A DNA stretch of 64,000 bases from Mucilaginibacter frigoritolerans (GTDB lineage Bacteria; Bacteroidota; Bacteroidia; Sphingobacteriales; Sphingobacteriaceae): the NCBI RefSeq assembly GCF_007830615.1, contig NZ_VLLI01000008.1, positions 62,001 through 126,000 on the forward strand, read 5' to 3'. Each line of letters opens with the position of its first letter. The stretch's first letter is position 1. Under the pieces are notes generated by a model that was given only the letters and a program-made list of their open reading frames with translations, was not told where the DNA came from and made no database searches. Of the stretch, positions 1 to 8,521 are shown in pieces. The translations under genes and the position numbers were made by a program.

Positions 1-1
1 G

Positions 2-573
2 GCCATCAATAATTATGTTGCCAGAACTATTCAGCTTACGCCTGATGAGTTGGAATATTTTAATGCTATTCTGGAATATAAAACCGTCCCAAAAAAGACG
101 ATGTTGTTGGAGCCTGGCGACATCTGTAATTTTGAGCTTTACGTAAACAAAGGCTGCATCCGCGAATATTACATAGATAGCAAAGGAGCAGAGATAACCC
201 TGCAATTTGCGGTAGAGGACTGGTGTGGATGAGCGACCTCACCAGTTTTCAGGATCAAAGCCCTAGTATTATGTACATCGAAACGCTGGAAGACTGCGAA
301 CTGCTGATGCTTTCGCGTAATGCTAAGGAGAAATTATTGTTACAAGTACCTAAGCTGGAACGCATGTTCAGGCTCATGATTCAGCGGCACCTTTCGGTAG
401 TGCAAAACCGCCTGGTGAAAACCATATCCTACACGGCTATGGAACGCTACCTTGAATTTTTAAAACGTTACCCAACTATTCCGCAGCGCGTGGCCCAACA
501 CTACATTGCATCTTATTTGGGTATCTCTGCCGAGTTCCTCAGCAAACTGCGTAAACGGCATTTGAAAAAATAA
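2..573 (+). pseudogene. Crp/Fnr-family transcriptional regulator, frameshifted and cut by the left window edge
   Basis: The reading frame is open from base 2 and gives a cyclic-nucleotide-binding-like beta-roll segment. It ends after EDWCG at the TGA at 230-232. The rest of the protein continues in another frame from about 223 and ends at 573 with a C-terminal helix-turn-helix-like region (YIASYLGISAEFLSKLRKR). Deleting one TG in the run tggtgtgg at 221-228 restores EDWWMSDL, the usual reading in this family, so a 2-base duplication is the likely lesion. Proteins of this type are about 190 residues long and bind DNA through the C-terminal helix-turn-helix. The N-terminus lies outside the window. 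A sequencing error is possible, but as written the gene is broken. Confidence 0.75.
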
Positions 574-709
574 GCAGGCCGGGTGTGCCACATTGGTTTG
601 CCTTTCAAACATACTTTTCGTTATCACAACAAGCTTTGCCAGGAGGGACAACCCAAAACAGACTTAATTAGATTTTCTTAATTCTTAATGGTATGATATC
701 ATATCTCGT

Positions 710-717
710 TATATTTG
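710..717 (+). promoter_or_regulatory. Candidate Bacteroidota -7 promoter box (TATATTTG)
   Basis: TATATTTG fits the TAnnTTTG -7 consensus of Bacteroidota. It lies 18 bases before the ATG at 736 of the Wzi-like gene and overlaps the alternative TTG start at 715, which favours 736. No convincing -33 TTTG was seen at the expected distance. Confidence 0.4.
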
Positions 718-735
718 ATTACTAATTACCTGTTT

Positions 736-2400
736 ATGAAAAAAACACTTATACTTTTTTTTATCTCTTATTTGTTTTTCGTCAAATGTTTTGCCCAAAC
801 CATCAGCGTAGGTGATTATGCCGAAACTTTGGCCCGTATGAATCAAATAACGGGAATAAGTGATGATGTTTCATCTTTTTGTTTACGTCCGGTAAATAGT
901 GCATTTAATAGTAACGGCGATTCAACACTTCGGTATATGGCAGGGAGTAAAAACCTGGTTCCTGGTGCTAAACTTTTTGGTGCGCCGGTAATAATCAGGC
1001 TGCTTCCTTTTAGTTGGCTCAGCGATTACAATTCTAAACTACCTTTCGGCTATAATAATGGGCCAATGTATCCTAATGTTGGTTATCAAACCATGGCTAC
1101 TGGAGGGTTTTATATTAAGGCAGGCATACTTCGTATCCAGCTTAAGCCAGAACTGGTATATGCACAAAATAGCTATTTCCCAACCTTTCCACAGGTACAG
1201 GGAAACATAAAATCGAACCTTGTTGGAGCTTTTTTTAACACCGTTAGTTTTATCGACGCTCCCGAACGATTTGGTAATAGTTCTATCAGTCATGCTTACT
1301 TAGGTCAGTCCAAAATTACACTTGTTTATAAAGATGTGGAAGCAGGTATTTCTACAGAAAATATGTGGTGGGGACCGGGTGTTCAAAATTCCATTATGAT
1401 GAGTAATTCGGCCCCAGGCTTTTTGCATTGGACATTCAATTCAGCTAATCCCATTAAAACGGGAATAGGATCATTTGAGTGGCAGGTGATAGGAGGTATT
1501 TTAAAACAATCAGGATTTCCTGGTTATGATTTAACTAAATTTGCCTATACAGGGCCTGTTGTATATCAACCTAAACCTGTAACGGAGCGATATGTGTCTG
1601 GTTTTACAGCCAATTGGCAACCCAAATGGATTGCTGGTTTGTACCTCGGTATTTCGGGCTTTGATTATCTGAATAAAGATTCCACCTGGAGCTCAAGGAG
1701 CTTGCTCAAACGGCTGTTTCCTGTATTCGTCCCTTCAACAAGGGCAGCCAATGGCTCTGGTCAGGATTTTGCATATTCTACTTATGTAAGGCAGGTACTG
1801 CCTCAGTATCATGCAGAGCTCTATTTTGAATATGCGCGAAATGATCAGGCAGCAGGGCTCACAGATTTCTTTTTGGAGCCGGAACATTCAATGGCATATA
1901 CTTGGGGAGCCGCCCGCTTATTTGATTTAGGCAACCAGCAATATATACAAACAAGGGTAGAAGTAACTCACCTGGAGATTCCGTATACTTATTTATTAAG
2001 ACCCGCACCAACGTGGTATGTTCATAATGCCGGAGCTCCCAAAGACGGCTACACCAATGAAGGAAGATATATTGGGGCAGGCATAGGTCCGGGAAGTAAT
2101 AGTCTTATTATAGACCTTAGTTATGTTAAAAAAGGAAATTCTTTTGGAGTAAGGTTCGAAAAGCTGGAGCATGATAATGACCTGTTTTATCTTGCCAATG
2201 AAGGCGTTTCGAAAGGGCTTGTGCCTCCCGCAGGTTCACAATGGGTTGATTACTCAAGTACATTTTATACTAATTATAGGTATAAAAAAACTCTCTTTAC
2301 AGTTGAATATGCTCCTATACTAGCCAGGAACTACGAGTACTTGACAAATAACAACATCTTTAACAATCACGCCCGGATTGAAATTACTTATTTCTTTTGA
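736..2400 (+). CDS. Capsule assembly Wzi-family outer membrane protein
   Basis: This 554-residue protein has a typical Bacteroidota signal peptide (MKKTLILFF to the Ala-Gln of CFAQ) and aromatic-rich alternating strands throughout. It ends in an aromatic C-terminal residue (EITYFF), as beta-barrel outer membrane proteins do. The segment around ENMWWGPGVQNSIMMSN is characteristic of the Wzi capsule assembly family. In E. coli, Wzi helps anchor capsular polysaccharide at the outer membrane. Bacteroidota homologues are larger and often sit away from the capsule locus, as here, where the polysaccharide genes begin near 44.8 kb. The ATG at 736 was chosen over the TTG at 715 because it starts a clean signal peptide and leaves room for the promoter box at 710-717. 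The specific partner glycan is unknown. Confidence 0.8.
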   Translation: MKKTLILFFISYLFFVKCFAQTISVGDYAETLARMNQITGISDDVSSFCLRPVNSAFNSNGDSTLRYMAGSKNLVPGAKLFGAPVIIRLLPFSWLSDYNSKLPFGYNNGPMYPNVGYQTMATGGFYIKAGILRIQLKPELVYAQNSYFPTFPQVQGNIKSNLVGAFFNTVSFIDAPERFGNSSISHAYLGQSKITLVYKDVEAGISTENMWWGPGVQNSIMMSNSAPGFLHWTFNSANPIKTGIGSFEWQVIGGILKQSGFPGYDLTKFAYTGPVVYQPKPVTERYVSGFTANWQPKWIAGLYLGISGFDYLNKDSTWSSRSLLKRLFPVFVPSTRAANGSGQDFAYSTYVRQVLPQYHAELYFEYARNDQAAGLTDFFLEPEHSMAYTWGAARLFDLGNQQYIQTRVEVTHLEIPYTYLLRPAPTWYVHNAGAPKDGYTNEGRYIGAGIGPGSNSLIIDLSYVKKGNSFGVRFEKLEHDNDLFYLANEGVSKGLVPPAGSQWVDYSSTFYTNYRYKKTLFTVEYAPILARNYEYLTNNNIFNNHARIEITYFF

Positions 2401-2439
2401 TTGATTTTAATAACAACAACACACACCTGGATGCACAAC

Positions 2440-2462
2440 AATTTAAGCGTACCGCTTAAATT
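2440..2462. terminator. Perfect 10-bp inverted repeat between convergent genes
   Basis: AATTTAAGCG at 2440-2449 and CGCTTAAATT at 2453-2462 form a perfect stem with a three-base loop. It lies 40 bases after the Wzi stop and before the end of the convergent gene at 2530. It can serve as a terminator on either strand, although no long T run follows. Confidence 0.5.
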
Positions 2463-2529
2463 AGCCTGACGGGGCTGTCTTTCAAGTATACCTCTTGTTA
2501 TCTCTGCGAGCGCGCTTGGCCGGGGCGGG

Positions 2530-3027
2530 TCACGTCTGGTTCTGATGGCGTTCCAAATATCTCTCGCGGCCATGCCCTGGCCCGTATTTATGGTGGTAAA
2601 TAGCCATGGTTAACTTATTATAATTTTCGTACCATGATTCATTAATTTCTAGAGACCGATCATCTTTAATATCAATAATAAAACGCTGGCTGCTGAGCCC
2701 ACGACGGCCACCTTGTGTTCGATAGGTAGAAATATGGGTGATATCGGCATAGGTAATAGTTATCTGCTTTTTTGAAATAAGGTTGTATACAACAATTTCG
2801 GAAGCGGTTACCGTAATTCTTTTCCATGACTTTGAAACGAAATAATAATAAACTCCAAGCGCACCACAAAGAAATAGCGTAATTGTGTAAGCTTTACCCG
2901 GATACAAAAGATTGCCCAAGAGGCAATGATAAAGCATATATATTGTAAGGCCCAAAAGAAAAATAGCACCGCATATAGCGTAAAAAAATGACGGGATATA
3001 AAATTTTGAGATTACGGATTCGTCCAT
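2530..3027 (-). CDS. Small membrane protein with PH-like (bPH) domain
   Basis: This 165-residue protein has two hydrophobic helices (roughly residues 10-35 and 45-65). A beta-rich stretch follows (KRITVTASEIVVYNL, then ITYADITHIS), which resembles bacterial PH domains and ends in a helix. The role of such proteins is not established. The ATG at 3027 (MDESVISKF) is preferred over the upstream candidate at 3117, whose extra residues look like non-coding sequence. The last 15 or so residues (PGHGRERYLERHQNQT) come from a GC-rich stretch unlike the rest of the gene and may be an added tail. It converges on the Wzi gene. The fold is inferred from strand pattern only. Confidence 0.6.
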   Translation of the reverse strand: MDESVISKFYIPSFFYAICGAIFLLGLTIYMLYHCLLGNLLYPGKAYTITLFLCGALGVYYYFVSKSWKRITVTASEIVVYNLISKKQITITYADITHISTYRTQGGRRGLSSQRFIIDIKDDRSLEINESWYENYNKLTMAIYHHKYGPGHGRERYLERHQNQT

Positions 3028-3176
3028 AAATGTTATTGCTTGTTGATACAGGTTCCGGGTACCAAATGTATAGAAATTTGTAATACGCCAGGCAATCTTC
3101 CACTTGCCGATTTCCAAAACACAAAAAAAATGCCCGTAGTCTTCAAACCACAGGCATAAATAAATACAATATTGTT

Positions 3177-5639
3177 CTATTCACTCCTCAAACTCCGCAC
3201 CGGGTTGGCAATGGCTGCTTTAACTGTTTGGAAGCTCGAAGTAATTACTGCTGCCATCAGCATACCACCGCCGCTCAGTGCAAATATCCACCAGCTGATG
3301 GTGGTGCGGTCGGAATAGTTTTCCATCCATTTATTCATGGCCCACCAGGCAATAGGGCTCACTATTATAAATGCCAACAGGATAAGCAGCACCAGCTCGG
3401 TTGATAGTAAGGTTACTATCTGTGTAACGGTAGCGCCTAATACTTTGCGTACCCCAATCTCTTTAGTGCGTAAATTGGTGGTATATATGGCCAGCCCCAG
3501 TAGTCCAAGGCAGCTGATAAAAATAGATAAACCAGTGGCCCAGGTCAATAATGTGGAAGTGTGCCGTTCACTATCGTAAAATTTGGCTATGGTTTCGTCA
3601 TAAAAATGATAATCAAAGTCATCATCTGGGTAAACGCTCTTCCAGTCCCTTCCCATTGCTGCAATGGCTGTTTTCCATTCATTGCCGCCTACAGTTTCAG
3701 GCTTTAATGCAATATGAAAGGTGCTGGTTTGGTAGGTACCCTTGGCATATAGAATTGCCAAAGGATTAATCGGCGAGTGCAGCGATCTTTCGTGAAAATC
3801 AGCAACCACACCAACAATGGTAATATTCTTATCATTGTTGAGTTTCTCAAGCCGTTTACCAATAGCATCTGCCGGATTGCTGAAACCCAATATTTTAGCA
3901 TAAGTATTGTTGATGATAATAGCCCTTGCCGTATCGGTTATTTGTATGTTTCGGCCGGCAAGCAATTTAATTTGGTATATCTTGATATAATTTTGGTCAC
4001 CTGTTTTGATTTCAACGTCTGTCTTAATCTCTTTCTTACCATCCTTATAAAGACCAAAAGTAGAATTCATTGACCCCGAAGAAGGTGCTGCACTACCCAT
4101 ACTAATCATTTCTATTTGTGGCAGCGCGCGTAGCTTGTTTGCCAATACCTGGTTGTGGGCTAGTGTCCGGTTTTTCCATGGACTGTCTATAACAATAATA
4201 GCGTCCTTTTTAAATCCCAGGTCTTTATGCAGTGCATAATAGATCTGTTTACTTACCAATACGGTAGCCATTATAAAAAACTGGGCAATAATAAACTGAG
4301 TAACAGTAAGCGATTTACGAAGCCAGGCATTACGGGTTTTACTGCTTTTAGAGCTTGCCTGATTTTTTAAAACCAATACCGGCTTATAAGATGAAAGCAT
4401 GATGGCCGGGTAAAAGCCCGAAGCCATGCTAACCACCACAGTTAATCCCAATAAAAATAGGATTAAAGAAGGCTGGGCAAAATCAACTTTAATGTCTTTA
4501 GGAATAAAATCGGCAAATAGCTTTAATATAAAAGGGGCAAGCATGACCGAAATCAACACTGCCAGCAGTGTCACAATAAAAGTTTCGCTCAAAAATTGAA
4601 CAATAAGTTGCCTTCTGCTGCTCCCCATTGTTTTGCGGATGCCTATTTCCTTTGCTCGTTGAGCCGCCTGTGCAGTAGTTAGGTTAACAAAGTTTATACA
4701 TCCAAGCAGCAACAGAAAGGCAGCAATTACCAGCAGACCATAAAGTGTTGTTTTACTGGCGGTAGAACTAAAATCAAAAACGCCATAGTCTGCATTAAAA
4801 TGAATGTCATCCATGGTTTGCAGCCTGAAACCGTGTGTGCTTCCACTAAGCTCAGGATGCGGCTGACTGCTTTTTTTCAATATAGCATTTAACTGTTTTT
4901 GTACATTATTGGGGGCTGTTTTTGGAAATAGCTTGATAAAAACCTCCGATGCCGAATTGGTGCTTTCCCATTCGGTTAACTGTAACTGGCCGCCCAGGTC
5001 TTTATTCACTGTACCCGTACTGTAAGATATAAAGTCGTGAAAAGAAAGATCGGTATTTTCTTTAATGGTTTGTACAATACCGCTAACGGTTGTCTTTAAT
5101 GTATCGTAAGTAACCACCTTCCCAATAATCTGGTCGTATGTGAGCGATGGGAAATAAAGTTTAGCCCTTTCGGAGGTTAGTACCACATGGTTAGGGGCAT
5201 CTAGTGCATGGGCCGATGAACCAGCCAGCCATACATAATTAAATATCTTAAAATATTGCTGATCGGCCAGTATTACTCTGTTCTGGGCTTTGAAGCGCGT
5301 TGGGCCATTTTTCTTTCCGGCGATAAACACATCAGGTGATAAGGTGAAAATTGGCGCAGTAAATTCAACCCCGGTGGCTTGGCTTTTAATTGCCCCAGCC
5401 AGTGGACCGCAAACACCGCTGGTATGGCTCTGCTGCCCCTGGAACGAAAAATCGCTCACTACACGGTATATCCGGTCCTCATCTTTATGAAACTTATCGA
5501 AAGTGAAATCATAATGTACAATAAGGTAAATAACCAGTGCAGCACTGATACCAATGGATAAACCTACAATATTGATGAGTGTAAATAGCTTATGTCGCCC
5601 GAAACTTCTGAATGCAATTTTTAAATAATTTTTAATCAT
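3177..5639 (-). CDS. FtsX/MacB-type ABC transporter permease
   Basis: This 820-residue protein has the standard two-fold layout of this family. TM1 is at about 18-45 (NIVGLSIGISAALVIY), followed by a first MacB-like periplasmic domain to about 285. An FtsX core of three helices lies at about 290-405 with the REIGIRKTMG-like coupling motif (KEIGIRKTMGSSRRQL). A second periplasmic domain follows (about 430-670), then a second FtsX core with KEIGVRKVLGATVTQIV, and the end NPVRSLRSE. Such permeases are mechanotransmission type: with a separate ATPase they move lipoproteins or drugs, or drive cell-envelope processes. No ATPase gene is adjacent, so the partner is unknown. A second copy of this family, decayed, lies at 32015. 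The gene appears monocistronic. Confidence 0.88.
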   Translation of the reverse strand: MIKNYLKIAFRSFGRHKLFTLINIVGLSIGISAALVIYLIVHYDFTFDKFHKDEDRIYRVVSDFSFQGQQSHTSGVCGPLAGAIKSQATGVEFTAPIFTLSPDVFIAGKKNGPTRFKAQNRVILADQQYFKIFNYVWLAGSSAHALDAPNHVVLTSERAKLYFPSLTYDQIIGKVVTYDTLKTTVSGIVQTIKENTDLSFHDFISYSTGTVNKDLGGQLQLTEWESTNSASEVFIKLFPKTAPNNVQKQLNAILKKSSQPHPELSGSTHGFRLQTMDDIHFNADYGVFDFSSTASKTTLYGLLVIAAFLLLLGCINFVNLTTAQAAQRAKEIGIRKTMGSSRRQLIVQFLSETFIVTLLAVLISVMLAPFILKLFADFIPKDIKVDFAQPSLILFLLGLTVVVSMASGFYPAIMLSSYKPVLVLKNQASSKSSKTRNAWLRKSLTVTQFIIAQFFIMATVLVSKQIYYALHKDLGFKKDAIIVIDSPWKNRTLAHNQVLANKLRALPQIEMISMGSAAPSSGSMNSTFGLYKDGKKEIKTDVEIKTGDQNYIKIYQIKLLAGRNIQITDTARAIIINNTYAKILGFSNPADAIGKRLEKLNNDKNITIVGVVADFHERSLHSPINPLAILYAKGTYQTSTFHIALKPETVGGNEWKTAIAAMGRDWKSVYPDDDFDYHFYDETIAKFYDSERHTSTLLTWATGLSIFISCLGLLGLAIYTTNLRTKEIGVRKVLGATVTQIVTLLSTELVLLILLAFIIVSPIAWWAMNKWMENYSDRTTISWWIFALSGGGMLMAAVITSSFQTVKAAIANPVRSLRSE

Positions 5640-6088
5640 GATGCTGCGCTTTTATTTGCCTGAAAAGGAATGAATTACGAAAATATAATGCCAGTTGTTT
5701 AAGTTGTTGAATATAAATAAATTATAAATTTATAAAGGCTTGTAATTGTATCAAAAGCGAACAGGCCGCGTTCGCTTTTATAGCAGTGAAAAATACCTTT
5801 TCTTAACCCTCTTTTTTGCTTGCAAAAGAGAGGGTGATCCAGCGTAGCGTAGATCGGGTGAGTCAATTCTGCGAGTGGCATTAACGTAAATGCATTGGTG
5901 TAGTCGACTCATCCCGACGACACTACGCTGGTCGACCTTCTCTCCGCTTCGCGCAAAGAAGATGATCTTTGCAATTGGAAAAGCAATTTTTCTTGATTAA
6001 AGGATACCAGCTGCTGAGGCTAGTTTATCCAAATGATAATATTACCTTAATAGTTCCTGGCTAACTTAGCAGCTGTAATATCCATCTT
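5640..6088. other. 449-bp intergenic region between divergent genes
   Basis: This region separates the minus-strand permease from the plus-strand phosphodiesterase and must hold promoters for both. It contains the imperfect inverted repeat at 5828-5943. No convincing small gene was found; the minus-strand frame at 5699-5881 simply reads through the repeat. Confidence 0.6.
5828..5943. repeat. Imperfect inverted repeat, probably a dispersed palindromic element
   Basis: The left arm at 5828-5864 (gagagggtgatccagcgtag...) and the right arm at 5906-5943 pair along about 37 bases with a few mismatches, leaving a loop of about 41 bases. The arms are more GC-rich than the surrounding intergenic DNA. 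The same flavour of GAGAGG-type hairpin occurs at 53385-53403. A dispersed repeat is inferred; no second full copy is in the window. Confidence 0.6.
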
Positions 6089-7333
6089 ATGCGTTTAAAA
6101 AAATCGTTATCTCTGTTTTTTGTTTTAGCATCTTTTGCGGCGTTTTCGCAAACCCGCGTTAAAAAGGCCGTTTTTATCATTGCTGATGGTATCCCGGCAG
6201 ATGTTATAGAGCGCCTTGATCCGCCAAACCTGAAAATGATTGCTGCGCAGGGCAATTTTTTACGGGCTTATGCAGGCGGCGAAAAGGGTGGCTATTCGCA
6301 AACACCAACTATTTCGGCCAATGGATATAATAGTCTGTTGACCAGTACCTGGGTAAATAAACACAACGTTTGGGGAAACGATATCAAAGAGCCCGATTAT
6401 AACTACTGGAACATTTTCAGGATAGTTAAGCAGGTCGCTCCGGATAAAAAGATAGCCATATATTCCAGTTGGGCAGATAACCGTACCAAACTGGTAGGTG
6501 ATGGTTTGCCGCAGGCCGGTAATATTAAGGTTGATATCAGCAGCGATGGCTACGAACTGGATACCGTAAATTTTAAACACGATAAGGCCGGAACCTACAT
6601 GCACCTGATTGATGAGCAGGTTACCAATTCGGCCGCTAAAAGTATTAAGGAGCAGGCGCCTGATTTGTCGTGGGTTTATTTGGAGTATACTGATGATATG
6701 GGGCACCGTTATGGCGATAGTCCTACTTATGACGATGCCGTAAATAAAATGGACGATCAGGTGGGCCGCATCTGGCAGGCCATCCAATATCGCGAAAAAC
6801 ATTTTAATGAAGACTGGATAATTTTCATCACTACCGACCATGGCCGAGATGAACAAACCGGCAGAAACCACGGTGGGCAATCAGACCGTCAGCGTAGCAC
6901 CTGGATGGTGACCAACTACAAGCAGTTGAATGCTTATACTCGCTATTACAAACCGGGTATAATTGATATTACGCCATCTATTATCCGTTTTATGGGTATC
7001 GCCATTCCCGAGGCCCAACTGAGAGAAATTGACGGTACATCCCTTATTGGCCAGGCAGATGTGGCACAACCCCAGGTAATTTATGTTCAGGGAACATTGG
7101 ACATTACCTGGAAAGCATTGAACACTAAAGGCAATGTAAAAATCTGGGTGAGCCCAACCAATAATTATAAAACCGGTGGTACAGATGAGTACAAACTGCT
7201 GGCGCAACCACTCCTTACCCAGGAACATGTGCTGGTATCCGTAAAAGATATGCCTTCCGCCTTTTATAAAGTAGTTATTGAAGCACCAGGCAATACAGTG
7301 AACAGATGGGTGATTATTCCGGCTGCTAAATAG
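6089..7333 (+). CDS. Secreted alkaline-phosphatase-superfamily phosphodiesterase / nucleotide pyrophosphatase-like
   Basis: This 414-residue protein has a cleavable signal peptide ending near AAFSQ (residue 21). The metal sites of the alkaline phosphatase / nucleotide pyrophosphatase fold are visible: D33 (IADGIP), a Ser/Thr nucleophile at about residues 74-76 (TPTISANG), D202 with H206 (TDDMGHRYGD), D250-H251 (TTDHGRDE) and H261 (RNHGG). Members hydrolyse phosphodiester or phosphomonoester bonds in the periplasm or outside the cell with two zinc ions. The protein ends with about 90 residues beyond the catalytic core (WVSPTNNYKTGG), a beta-rich C-terminal domain. The substrate cannot be read from the sequence. 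The gene stands alone on the plus strand and is followed by a DoxX-like gene after 82 bases. Confidence 0.82.
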   Translation: MRLKKSLSLFFVLASFAAFSQTRVKKAVFIIADGIPADVIERLDPPNLKMIAAQGNFLRAYAGGEKGGYSQTPTISANGYNSLLTSTWVNKHNVWGNDIKEPDYNYWNIFRIVKQVAPDKKIAIYSSWADNRTKLVGDGLPQAGNIKVDISSDGYELDTVNFKHDKAGTYMHLIDEQVTNSAAKSIKEQAPDLSWVYLEYTDDMGHRYGDSPTYDDAVNKMDDQVGRIWQAIQYREKHFNEDWIIFITTDHGRDEQTGRNHGGQSDRQRSTWMVTNYKQLNAYTRYYKPGIIDITPSIIRFMGIAIPEAQLREIDGTSLIGQADVAQPQVIYVQGTLDITWKALNTKGNVKIWVSPTNNYKTGGTDEYKLLAQPLLTQEHVLVSVKDMPSAFYKVVIEAPGNTVNRWVIIPAAK

Positions 7334-7415
7334 AAAACTATAATTTCATTTTCTTTAGAACCTTCTCCTTTTGGAGAGAGATTCATCGTGGAACAGTATT
7401 TGCACTTCATCCACC

Positions 7416-7799
7416 ATGAAAGAAGAGAACATAAAAACTGTTGCCCGTATTTTATTGGGCGTTGGTTTAATAGGCGCAGGCATAGGTCACCTTACTTTTG
7501 CACGAAAAGAATTCCAGGCCCAGGTGCCTGATTGGGTACCCTTAAAAAAGGACGATACCGTTGTATATTCTGGTATTGCTGAAATAGCCATGGGCAGCGC
7601 CCTGGTATTAACAAACGAAAAATATAAAACCACCATCGGAAAAATAGCCGCCTCCCTTTTTGTCGGTGTTTTTCCAGGTAATGTATCCCAGTTGCTAAAC
7701 AAACGGAGCGCCTTCGGATTAAATTCAGATAAAAAAAGATTGTTGCGCCTATTTTTTCAGCCGGCTTTGGTTTATTGGGCGATAAAGAGCACTGATTGA
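7416..7799 (+). CDS. DoxX-like small membrane protein
   Basis: This 127-residue protein has about four hydrophobic helices (ARILLGVGLIGAGIGHL; IAEIAMGSALVL; IAASLFVGVFPGNVSQLL; FFQPALVYWAI). The pattern GxxHF/L near the first helix followed by VPDWVP and an EIxxGxxL helix is typical of DoxX/DoxD-like membrane proteins of Bacteroidota and Proteobacteria. Their role is poorly defined, with some links to thiol or oxidative stress. The ATG at 7416 was chosen because the 15 codons upstream do not look coding and overlap an AGAGAG-rich spacer. The gene converges with the sigma factor gene, leaving only 9 bases between stops. Confidence 0.65.
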   Translation: MKEENIKTVARILLGVGLIGAGIGHLTFARKEFQAQVPDWVPLKKDDTVVYSGIAEIAMGSALVLTNEKYKTTIGKIAASLFVGVFPGNVSQLLNKRSAFGLNSDKKRLLRLFFQPALVYWAIKSTD

Positions 7800-7808
7800 T
7801 GTTCGACT

Positions 7809-8369
7809 TTACCACAGTAAACAGCTTACATGTTTTAATAAACGCCTTAATTTATCCAAAGCAATGCTGATCTGCCGTTCTACTGTTTTGGGTGATAGAT
7901 CAAGTTGCTTGGCAATGTCTTTATACTTCATATGATCAAACCTGCTCATCATAAAAATTTCGCGGCATTTTTCAGGCAGGCTTTCCAGCGCTATATTAAT
8001 CTGCTGCACCATTTCTTTTTCCAGGTAGGGGCTTTCGGCAGTAAGGATAACCTCTTCTAAAAGGTGTTGCTTTTCGAGGTAATTAACATACAGATTTTCG
8101 ATTTTCTGATGCTTTAAATAATTAAGGCATTTATTCTGAACCGACTTAAACAGGTAGGAACTAATGCTGCCGGTAAAATTAATTTCGTGCCCGTTTTCCC
8201 AAAGCATCAAAAATATATCTGATACAATTTCTTCAGCGGCATCAATATCATTTACAAACCGGTTGGCAAAAAGCGTAAGCCGGGCATAATATTGCTTAAA
8301 CAGGTATTCAATTGCTTTTGCATCGCCCTGCGTTAACCTGGCAACCAATAAATCGTTCTCCGAAGACAT
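7809..8369 (-). CDS. ECF RNA polymerase sigma factor (FecI-like)
   Basis: This 186-residue protein contains sigma region 2 (about 10-85, with AIEYLFKQYYARLTLFANRF and AAEEIVSDIFLMLWE) and region 4 (about 125-180, with LPEKCREIFMMSR and YKDIAKQLDLSPKTVERQI as the helix-turn-helix). It belongs to the Bacteroidota sigma group that pairs with FecR anti-sigma factors and SusC receptors carrying STN domains. The likely partner FecR gene is 2.2 kb away at 10580 on the opposite strand. The two would be directly divergent if the AraC and NmrA genes between them were absent. Confidence 0.9.
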   Translation of the reverse strand: MSSENDLLVARLTQGDAKAIEYLFKQYYARLTLFANRFVNDIDAAEEIVSDIFLMLWENGHEINFTGSISSYLFKSVQNKCLNYLKHQKIENLYVNYLEKQHLLEEVILTAESPYLEKEMVQQINIALESLPEKCREIFMMSRFDHMKYKDIAKQLDLSPKTVERQISIALDKLRRLLKHVSCLLW

Positions 8370-8521
8370 TAGCTGAGTAATTGTTTTATCAAATAATTGA
8401 AATTAAATCTCCAACAAGATACTCAAAAAAATAAATAGTTACATAATTAACATGGATGTGATGGCAAATTAATAGTAAATGTTAGTCGTTCGGTTGCCGG
8501 GCAACACAATACAGATTTTGC

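Noticed and set aside
2388..2573. A 61-residue minus-strand frame overlapping the end of the PH-like gene.
   Set aside because: It overlaps the Wzi stop and the hairpin, has no start signal and reads a GC-rich patch; it is more likely chance or repeat sequence than a gene.
6260..7228. Two long minus-strand frames opposite the phosphodiesterase.
   Set aside because: The plus-strand product has all catalytic residues of its family; the opposite frames show no motif.
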